This document shows positions 1 through 5,082 of a DNA stretch of 13,955 nt, piece by piece (position 1 is the first letter of the stretch; every line of letters begins with the position of its first letter). This DNA comes from Aquificaceae bacterium (GTDB lineage Bacteria; Aquificota; Aquificia; Aquificales; Aquificaceae): assembly GCA_027014185.1 (NCBI GenBank), contig JALWEK010000059.1:1-13955 (forward strand), given 5' to 3'. The notes beneath the pieces were generated by a model. It saw only the letters and a program-made list of their open reading frames with translations, searched no databases and was not told where the DNA came from. The position numbers and the translations under genes are program-made.

Positions 1-1
1 C

Positions 2-2410
2 TTTGGGGGAGCGATGAACCAGAACAACAACCTCGACTCTGTTCAGATGAACAACAACGCCCAGCAGAACGCCAAAGCCGCCGATCTTATAGCAGCGGCT
101 ACGAGCGCAGTGAACGCGGCCATAAACCTCATGTGGAGCGATTCATCTCCCACTGAGCCGAGTAGTGCTGTAGAAGATGAATGGCTGGGTTTGCCCAAAC
201 CCGTCGAACCTAACTCTCCTAACGACTTTAACAACGAGTACACTCAGAAGAACATTCAAACGGCTAAAAATCACGTGAACACCGCAAACCACGAGGACGC
301 CGAAGAAGATTATGCTGTAGCAAAGAACGAAGACAAACAGTCACAGGATATATATAACAACGTAGGGTACAGTGCACAACCAGATAGGGCGGGAAGCGTA
401 TCGGGCCAGGACAACAACAACAACTCCGTCCAGCTAAACAACAACGCCCAGCAGAATGCTAACGGTATAATGGTCGAGAATATAGCACAATCTGCATCCA
501 ACACAGGTCTGAACATATTCGCATCAGCAACGATAAGCGATACCGAAGGACTTCAGAAGAACAACCAAACCGCTAAGAACTTCGATAACTTCGCGGAAGG
601 TGAAGATGAAATATCCTCCTTCAATAGGGAGAGCGGCGATACGCAGTCTGTAATGAACGTAAGTGGAGAAAATGTAGATTATGTGGTGATCTCTGACCAG
701 GACAACAACAACAACTCTGTCCAGCTCAACAACAACGCCCAGCAGAACGCCACCGGCATAACCGTTGCTAACGTTGCCAACAGCGCCAGGAACGCCGGGG
801 TGAACATCCAGTATTCCGACGATATAGTTGACAGCTCGGTAACTCAGAGGAACAGACAGACTGCTAAGAATCACAACAACGAAGCTGAAGCTGACGATGG
901 GTACGCTTACGCCTACAACAAGAACAAGGAGAAGCAGAGAATCGTTAACGATGAGAATCCCAATGAAGACTCCGTTAGTGGATCAATAACTGACCAGGAC
1001 AACAACAACAACTCTGTCCAGCTCAACAACAACGCCCAGGAGAACGTTAAGGGTATAGAAGTCAAAAACAGCGCACAGTCGGCTTCCAACACTGGTGTGA
1101 ATATTCTCGCATTCACAAGGTCACTTGTGGAAGATAACGATTATAACTCCCTAACCCAGAAGAACAACCAAACCGCTAAGAACATGAACAACACTGCTGA
1201 GGGAGAAGAAGAAGCAAGGACAATGAACTCAGAAGCTGGAGACAAGGTAACCCAGTACGTTAATAACAATGTGAACATAGACAACCAGAACAACAACAAC
1301 AACTCTGTCCAGCTCAACAACAACGCCCAAAGGAACGCTAGGGCCCTCACCATGGTTAACATGGCAAACTCCTCTCACAACGTAGGTCTCAACATACTAG
1401 TTGATGAAGCTCCCGGCGGAGGAAGCTCCACGCCACCTCCTGATCCTACTAAAGGGATCTACAACACTGAAGTGGAGCAGCTCAACGATCAGACCTCCGA
1501 AAACCATGTGAACAGGGCTGAGTCGGACGAGATGGCGGTTGCGAAGAACGACAGCAAACAGACCCAGAACATAATTAATGCGGATTACGATCCAACGCTT
1601 AATCAAATAAGCATCTCAGGTCAGGACAACAACAACAACTCTGTCCAGCTCAACGGCAACGCTCAGCAGAACGCGAAGGCCCTCGAGATGACCAATATGG
1701 CGGTCTCGGCGGTGAATATGGGCCTTAACCTGGCAGTGTTCACAGGTATCACATCGAGTGATCTGGAACAGACGAACGAGCAGACTGCGGAGAACTTCAA
1801 CAACTACGCGGACTCATACCCCGGAGGTAATGCTACCGCTAAGAACGTTGAGAACGCGGAAAACCCCGGTCAGTACATTCACAACGTACACGCTGTGACC
1901 TCCGATCAGGACAACAACAACAACTCCGTCCAGCTCAACAACAACGCCCAGCAGAACGCGGAAGGTCTTTCCATAGCCAACGTAGCTAAGGTAGCTTTCA
2001 ACTCTGGATTCAACGTACTGTGGCTCGATGGCAGTGCTTCCGACAGTTCAATAAGCCAAGAGAATGAACAGACAGCGGGTAACCACAACAACTATGCGAC
2101 GGCAAGCGAAGTCTCCCTCGCTATGAACGTCAACAAACAGACTCAATTCATAGAGAACTGCTACTGCGCTACAGTAACAGGTCAGGACAACAATCAGAAC
2201 TCCGTCCAGCTAAACAACAACGCCCAGCAGAACGTAAGGGGATGGCATGTCCTCAACGGAGCTACTTCAGCCGTGAACATGGGAACCAATGCGATGATCG
2301 TAACCGGAACGGTAACAGGAACTACCCTTACCCAGGTTAACATTCAGGAGGCTGTAAACTTCTCCAACACAGCTTCTGGCAGCAACGCTACTGCCGGTAA
2401 CGTGAGGTAA
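2..2410 (+). CDS. Asn/Gln-rich repeat protein, FapC-like amyloid subunit candidate (5' partial)
   Basis: The frame is open to the left edge, and the first ATG (14) lies inside a repeat unit with no signal peptide after it and GGGGGAG only 2 nt away, so the true start is probably upstream of the window. The visible ~800 residues are eight units of about 92-129 residues. Each has three conserved blocks: A, QDNNNNSVQLNNNAQQNA followed by N-x-A-x-S-A-x-N-x-G-x-N-I; B, xQxNxQTAxNxxNxA; C, AxAxNx(4-7)QxIxN. Between blocks lie acidic, variable linkers. The only cysteines form a CYC near residue 714. Known of the family: Pseudomonas FapC has repeats of the type N-x-G-x-N-[IV]...Q-x-N-x-A joined by variable linkers and forms extracellular amyloid. 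The similar motif and the downstream C39 peptidase and coiled-coil barrel genes support a FapC-like role. Alternatives are an Asn-rich adhesin or other surface beta-solenoid. Amyloid formation is inference. Confidence 0.7.
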   Translation, partial: FGGAMNQNNNLDSVQMNNNAQQNAKAADLIAAATSAVNAAINLMWSDSSPTEPSSAVEDEWLGLPKPVEPNSPNDFNNEYTQKNIQTAKNHVNTANHEDAEEDYAVAKNEDKQSQDIYNNVGYSAQPDRAGSVSGQDNNNNSVQLNNNAQQNANGIMVENIAQSASNTGLNIFASATISDTEGLQKNNQTAKNFDNFAEGEDEISSFNRESGDTQSVMNVSGENVDYVVISDQDNNNNSVQLNNNAQQNATGITVANVANSARNAGVNIQYSDDIVDSSVTQRNRQTAKNHNNEAEADDGYAYAYNKNKEKQRIVNDENPNEDSVSGSITDQDNNNNSVQLNNNAQENVKGIEVKNSAQSASNTGVNILAFTRSLVEDNDYNSLTQKNNQTAKNMNNTAEGEEEARTMNSEAGDKVTQYVNNNVNIDNQNNNNNSVQLNNNAQRNARALTMVNMANSSHNVGLNILVDEAPGGGSSTPPPDPTKGIYNTEVEQLNDQTSENHVNRAESDEMAVAKNDSKQTQNIINADYDPTLNQISISGQDNNNNSVQLNGNAQQNAKALEMTNMAVSAVNMGLNLAVFTGITSSDLEQTNEQTAENFNNYADSYPGGNATAKNVENAENPGQYIHNVHAVTSDQDNNNNSVQLNNNAQQNAEGLSIANVAKVAFNSGFNVLWLDGSASDSSISQENEQTAGNHNNYATASEVSLAMNVNKQTQFIENCYCATVTGQDNNQNSVQLNNNAQQNVRGWHVLNGATSAVNMGTNAMIVTGTVTGTTLTQVNIQEAVNFSNTASGSNATAGNVR
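17..2236 (+). repeat. Eight imperfect direct repeats (conserved 57-bp core, ~276-387 bp period)
   Basis: The conserved DNA core encodes block A of the repeat protein. Copies begin at 17, 404, 695, 992, 1283, 1619, 1904 and 2180, giving periods of 387, 291, 297, 291, 336, 285 and 276 bp. The cores are nearly identical at the nucleotide level (runs of AAC codons, then CTCAACAACAACGCCCAGCA), while the linkers between them have diverged far more. This suggests strong selection on block A or repeated homogenisation by recombination. Copy 1 and copy 5 are the most diverged at their left ends. These are coding repeats, not a CRISPR array, as the spacing is too long and the frame is kept throughout. 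Confidence 0.93.
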
Positions 2411-2417
2411 GTTCGCC

Positions 2418-2446
2418 GGGGGGGGTGCCCCTTCCCCCCCTTTTTT
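2418..2446 (+). terminator. Rho-independent terminator/attenuator after the repeat protein gene
   Basis: Eight bases after the repeat protein's stop codon there are eight G's, a short loop, seven C's (2434-2440) and then six T's (2441-2446). The stem is at least 7 G-C pairs with a U tract, the classic intrinsic terminator form. The next gene in the same direction begins at 2461 with its own ribosome binding site, so partial read-through would give much more of the repeat protein than of the downstream accessory proteins. Partial read-through is inference. Confidence 0.85.
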
Positions 2447-2460
2447 AAAGGAGAAGAGAA

Positions 2461-2793
2461 ATGGTAAGACTCATAGCCCTGCTGCTTCTTATAACGGGAA
2501 GCCTGATGGCACAGAAGAAGGAAGATACCTTCATGGTCTCCTTCGGGACTGGAGGCGTTAAGTACAAGCTCATAGACAGCACCTGTTACTCTTACGTTCG
2601 CAGGTATCCGAAGGACGAGAAGAGGATTCCAAACATGCTCAACAACACCATAATCTCAAGCGTCTATCAGGCCGGCAGGGACTACAGGAAGAAAAAGGCC
2701 AACGGATTCTTCAACGTAAAGTTCTTCTGGCAGGTGGTCGGAAAGGAAAGGATCATAGTCCAGGTCTGTGGAGACGTCGTAAGGAGGGAATGA
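2461..2793 (+). CDS. Small exported protein of unknown function in the Fap-like cluster
   Basis: 110 residues. Residues 1-17 form a Sec signal peptide (positive start, Leu/Ile-rich core, cleavage probably after LMA), so the mature protein is about 93 residues in the periplasm or outside the cell. It has two cysteines, C42 and C103, which could form a disulfide. The C-terminal part (about 65-107) alternates a charged helix (SSVYQAGRDYRKKKA) with two predicted beta strands (NVKFFWQVV, RIIVQVCGDVV); this loosely recalls YbjQ/RcsF-like small domains but the resemblance is weak. I do not recognise the family. It lacks the Asn/Gln repeat motif, so it is not itself a fibre subunit by sequence; a chaperone or assembly role like FapA's would fit its position but is a guess. 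It starts after a good ribosome binding site (AAAGGAG, 2447-2453) and overlaps the next gene's reading frame. Confidence 0.85.
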   Translation: MVRLIALLLLITGSLMAQKKEDTFMVSFGTGGVKYKLIDSTCYSYVRRYPKDEKRIPNMLNNTIISSVYQAGRDYRKKKANGFFNVKFFWQVVGKERIIVQVCGDVVRRE

Positions 2794-2795
2794 AC

Positions 2796-3194
2796 ATGAG
2801 AACTATTCTAAGTGTACTCGGTTTTATGGTTATAACAAGTATCGCGGGAGCGGGAGAGATGGTCCTTGTCTCAGACGAGGAACTCGACTCCGTTTACGCT
2901 CAGGGACTTAGCGATGACGCGATAATATACACTACGGACTCGATAGATCCTTCACTGCTCGGTGACAACCCTACAATTATCCAGTTTCCTGAGCAGATGG
3001 GGTTGAGCGGAGAGGTACTTATAAGTGACAACGCCCAGCAGAACGCCTTTAACCCTGTGAACGCGGCCAACTCGGCTATAAGCAACGTATATAACATATT
3101 CGTGATAATCGAGTCGAACTGGGAGAACGTGAACGTAAACATCAACAACAACGTCGATGCGATAAACAGCTCTAACATACTGGGGGCCTACTGA
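2796..3194 (+). CDS. Small exported protein with one repeat motif; FapB/nucleator-like candidate
   Basis: 132 residues from the preferred start. Two ATGs are available, 2790 and 2796. GGAGG at 2783-2787 is 2 nt from the first and 8 nt from the second, so 2796 is preferred. A signal peptide spans about residues 1-20 (RTILSVLGFMVITSIAGA). A conserved-looking acidic segment follows (VSDEELDSVYAQG). Near residues 77-103 there is one copy of the motif found eight times in the large repeat protein: SDNAQQNA, then NxANSAxxNxxNI. The tail is Asn/Val-rich (ENVNVNINNNVDAINSSN). Sharing the core motif at much smaller size is how FapB, the minor subunit and proposed nucleator, relates to FapC, so a minor subunit or nucleator is the likely role (inference). 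Its stop codon overlaps the next gene's ATG by one base, indicating translational coupling. Confidence 0.8.
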   Translation: MRTILSVLGFMVITSIAGAGEMVLVSDEELDSVYAQGLSDDAIIYTTDSIDPSLLGDNPTIIQFPEQMGLSGEVLISDNAQQNAFNPVNAANSAISNVYNIFVIIESNWENVNVNINNNVDAINSSNILGAY

Positions 3195-3895
3195 TGAAGG
3201 TCCTTCTCCCGCTCCTCTTCGTCTTACTGTTAGGTTGCAGTTCCAAGTGGGAGGTAGGAAAGTCTGGCACGAGGGTTTACATGGGCTCCGGGATATTCGG
3301 CACAGTTTCCCTCAGCCCACAGGTAAAACCCCTCGAAGAGGTCAAGTTCAGCAAGGTTGTTAGACAGCAGTACGATTACAGCTGCGGATCGGCCGCGGTA
3401 GCGACCATACTCCACTACTACCTGAACAAGCCCTTGGATGAGATGTCCGTCATAAACCTGCTCTTTAGGGTCGGTAACGTTGAGAAGATAAAGAAGAGGA
3501 AGGGTTTCTCCCTCCTCGACATAAAGAGGTTCTTTGAAGCCCTGGGCTACAAAGCCAAGGGAGTCAGGACCAACGTGGAAACTCTTGCCCAGGTGAGGAA
3601 ACCGGCAATAGTTACGATAGTCATAGGCAACTACAAGCACTATGTGGTCTTCAGAGGAGTCCACGAAGGGAAGGTGGTGGTCTCAGATCCCGCTTTCGGC
3701 GTTGCCCTTCTACCAGTGAACGAGTTCAACAAGATGTGGTACAAGAACATAGCCCTCATAGTGGATCACTACGATATAGATATGACGCCCCTCGCGGTCA
3801 GCGAGGATGAGCTGCTGATTGTAAAAAAGGACCATCTTAGAAAAAATCTGATAGACTATGTACTGCCGAGTTACAGGATGAATAAGGATTTTTGA
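3194..3895 (+). CDS. C39-type cysteine peptidase lipoprotein, FapD-like
   Basis: 233 residues. The N-terminus is a lipoprotein signal with lipobox LLGC (C15), so it is probably membrane-anchored facing the periplasm. The domain at about 53-190 has the papain-like C39 (bacteriocin-processing) pattern: Q58 for the oxyanion hole and C64 in QQYDYSCGSAA, H149 in NYKHYVVFRG, and D165 in SDPAFG. All expected catalytic residues are present, so it should be active. A stand-alone C39 protease without an ABC transporter is what FapD is in Pseudomonas fap operons, where it is needed for fibre secretion. Here it lies between a repeat-motif protein and a beta-barrel, the FapD position relative to FapF. Substrate here is unknown; the repeat proteins or the barrel are the obvious candidates. 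The start overlaps the upstream stop by one base. A generic peptidase unrelated to amyloid remains possible. Confidence 0.85.
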   Translation: MKVLLPLLFVLLLGCSSKWEVGKSGTRVYMGSGIFGTVSLSPQVKPLEEVKFSKVVRQQYDYSCGSAAVATILHYYLNKPLDEMSVINLLFRVGNVEKIKKRKGFSLLDIKRFFEALGYKAKGVRTNVETLAQVRKPAIVTIVIGNYKHYVVFRGVHEGKVVVSDPAFGVALLPVNEFNKMWYKNIALIVDHYDIDMTPLAVSEDELLIVKKDHLRKNLIDYVLPSYRMNKDF

Positions 3896-4891
3896 ATGGG
3901 AAAGAAGCTGCTGGCTTTGCTGACGGCCTTGGGGATAGCCTACTCCCAGACAGGCCAGGACAGGGAAGCCCAGGAGGAAGCTAAGAAGGCCCTTACCCGC
4001 CTTGAGAAGGATTACGTGCTCTTGAAGAAAAAACAGTTCGAAGTAGAGTACACATTCTCCTTCACCTACTACTCGGCCAATCAGATATACCTCGAGAGCT
4101 TCGCTATACTGGACCCCGTGTTCCTTACACTTGGTAAGTTTGGCATCGAGAGGGCCAGAAGGCACATATTCGTGAACAGTCTAGCCTTCAGGTACGGTGT
4201 GCTGGACAACCTACAGTTCGATGTAAACGTACCCTACGTTTACAGGTACGACAGATTGTCGAGCACTAACGATCCTACCCAAGAATATACTTTAGAAAGA
4301 GCAGGTCTGGGAGACATATCGGTAAACGTGAGCTTTCAGCCTATCAGAGAGACAAAATCGAGGCCGGCGATAATCCTCAACTTTGGATACAAGTTCAAGA
4401 CCGGTAAGAGCCCTTACGAGATCGATCCCCGGAAGGACGTTCCCACCGGGACAGGATACAACTCGGCCAAGTTCAGCGTGAGCTGGGTAAAGAGCGTGGA
4501 CCCCGTGGTGGTCTTCGGATCCCTTGGATATACCTATAATTTCACCGAAGACGTGGATCAGACAGTGGACGATGAAGGCCAACCCCGTACCTTGGACAAG
4601 GTCTATCCCGGTGACAACATCAACCTGGCTGTGGGTTTCGCCTACGCTTTGGCTTACAACTTCTCTATGAACGTTCAGTACATAAACACATACGTCCTCC
4701 CAACTTACATAAAAGAGCAGGGGAAACCCAAATCGAGGGTTGCGAACTCAACCTTCAACCTCGCCATGCTTAAGCTAGGAACGGGCTGGGCACTCACGCC
4801 CAAGGTACCACTCAGCTTCTCTCTGTATGTGGGTCTCACCCAGGACTCTCCCGACTATACGGTTGAGCTCAGGATACCCTTCAAGTTTTGA
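3896..4891 (+). CDS. Outer-membrane beta-barrel with N-terminal coiled coil, FapF-like secretion pore
   Basis: 331 residues. A signal peptide spans residues 1-17 (cleavage near AYS). Residues about 20-47 form a heptad-like charged helix (DREAQEEAKKALTRLEKDYVL). From about 48 to the end the chain alternates aromatic and polar residues in long strands typical of an outer-membrane barrel, ending in the aromatic C-terminus PFKF. The barrel resembles the PF13557 family (named for phenol meta-pathway transporters), to which FapF-type barrels are similar in character. Known of FapF: a 12-stranded barrel with a plug and an N-terminal trimeric coiled coil that exports Fap subunits. The same coil-plus-barrel layout right after the C39 peptidase supports this call. 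The ATG directly follows the upstream stop; AGGA 7 nt upstream serves as ribosome binding site. Confidence 0.78.
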   Translation: MGKKLLALLTALGIAYSQTGQDREAQEEAKKALTRLEKDYVLLKKKQFEVEYTFSFTYYSANQIYLESFAILDPVFLTLGKFGIERARRHIFVNSLAFRYGVLDNLQFDVNVPYVYRYDRLSSTNDPTQEYTLERAGLGDISVNVSFQPIRETKSRPAIILNFGYKFKTGKSPYEIDPRKDVPTGTGYNSAKFSVSWVKSVDPVVVFGSLGYTYNFTEDVDQTVDDEGQPRTLDKVYPGDNINLAVGFAYALAYNFSMNVQYINTYVLPTYIKEQGKPKSRVANSTFNLAMLKLGTGWALTPKVPLSFSLYVGLTQDSPDYTVELRIPFKF

Positions 4892-4909
4892 TGTAAACCC
4901 TTTTTACGC
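4891..4909. promoter_or_regulatory. Upstream activator dyad 1
   Basis: ATGTAAA (4891-4897), 5 bp, TTTACGC (4903-4909). It starts on the last base of the barrel gene's stop codon and matches the consensus formed with dyads 2 and 3 except at the last two bases. It is centred about 164 bp upstream of the predicted sigma-54 start site. Confidence 0.65.
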
Positions 4910-4928
4910 CTGTAAACTTCTCTTACAT
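4910..4928. promoter_or_regulatory. Upstream activator dyad 2
   Basis: CTGTAAA (4910-4916), 5 bp, CTTACAT (4922-4928). It directly abuts dyad 1, so the two 19-bp sites are in tandem with centres 19 bp apart, as expected for side-by-side binding of two activator dimers. Confidence 0.65.
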
Positions 4929-4967
4929 ATCTCTAAATCGGCGTAAGCTAAAAGTTTCAAAAGCATT

Positions 4968-4986
4968 ATGTAAACGACCTTTACAT
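4968..4986. promoter_or_regulatory. Upstream activator dyad 3 (perfect palindrome)
   Basis: ATGTAAA (4968-4974), CGACC, TTTACAT (4980-4986): perfect 7-bp arms with a 5-bp spacer, centred about 87 bp upstream of the predicted start site. A further right half-site, GTTACAT, lies at 4996-5002. The length and symmetry fit the dyads bound by Fis-type HTH domains of NtrC-family activators. Confidence 0.75.
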
Positions 4987-5037
4987 CCCTGCACGGTTAC
5001 ATCCACTCAAGTTCCTGTGGGAGAAGGGCTCCGGTGC

Positions 5038-5053
5038 TGGCATAAAAATTGCA
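5038..5053 (+). promoter_or_regulatory. Sigma-54 (-24/-12) promoter of the polysaccharide synthase operon
   Basis: TGGCATAAAAATTGCA carries the invariant GG and GC separated by exactly 10 bp (GG at 5039-5040, GC at 5051-5052) and is close to the TGGCAC-N5-TTGCA consensus. The predicted start of transcription is near 5064, giving a leader of about 19 nt that still includes the GGAGGTG ribosome binding site (5071-5077) before the GTG start at 5083. Three dyads upstream provide activator sites. Confidence 0.85.
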
Positions 5054-5082
5054 CCTAACCATTAACAAAAGGAGGTGCGGCC

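Noticed and set aside
14..16. ATG at 14 as the true start of the repeat protein
   Set aside because: It lies within a repeat unit, lacks a signal peptide, and the purine run is only 2 nt away; the frame is open to the window edge.
43..2091. Several minus-strand open frames rich in Trp/Leu (CWALLLSWTELLLLS) across the repeat gene
   Set aside because: They are antisense readings of the conserved block A repeats; each coincides with a repeat copy and has no ribosome binding site or independent logic.
404..2236. CRISPR-like regularly spaced repeats
   Set aside because: The period is about 280-390 bp, the reading frame is continuous and spacers are coding; it is a protein repeat.
4929..4967. A fourth dyad or riboswitch between dyads 2 and 3
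   Set aside because: GTAAGC and TAAA fragments occur but no arm pairs with the 5-bp spacing, and no stable hairpin series is visible.
4996..5002. GTTACAT as a full fourth activator site
   Set aside because: The left arm at the expected distance (CATCCCT) does not match, so it is at most a half-site.
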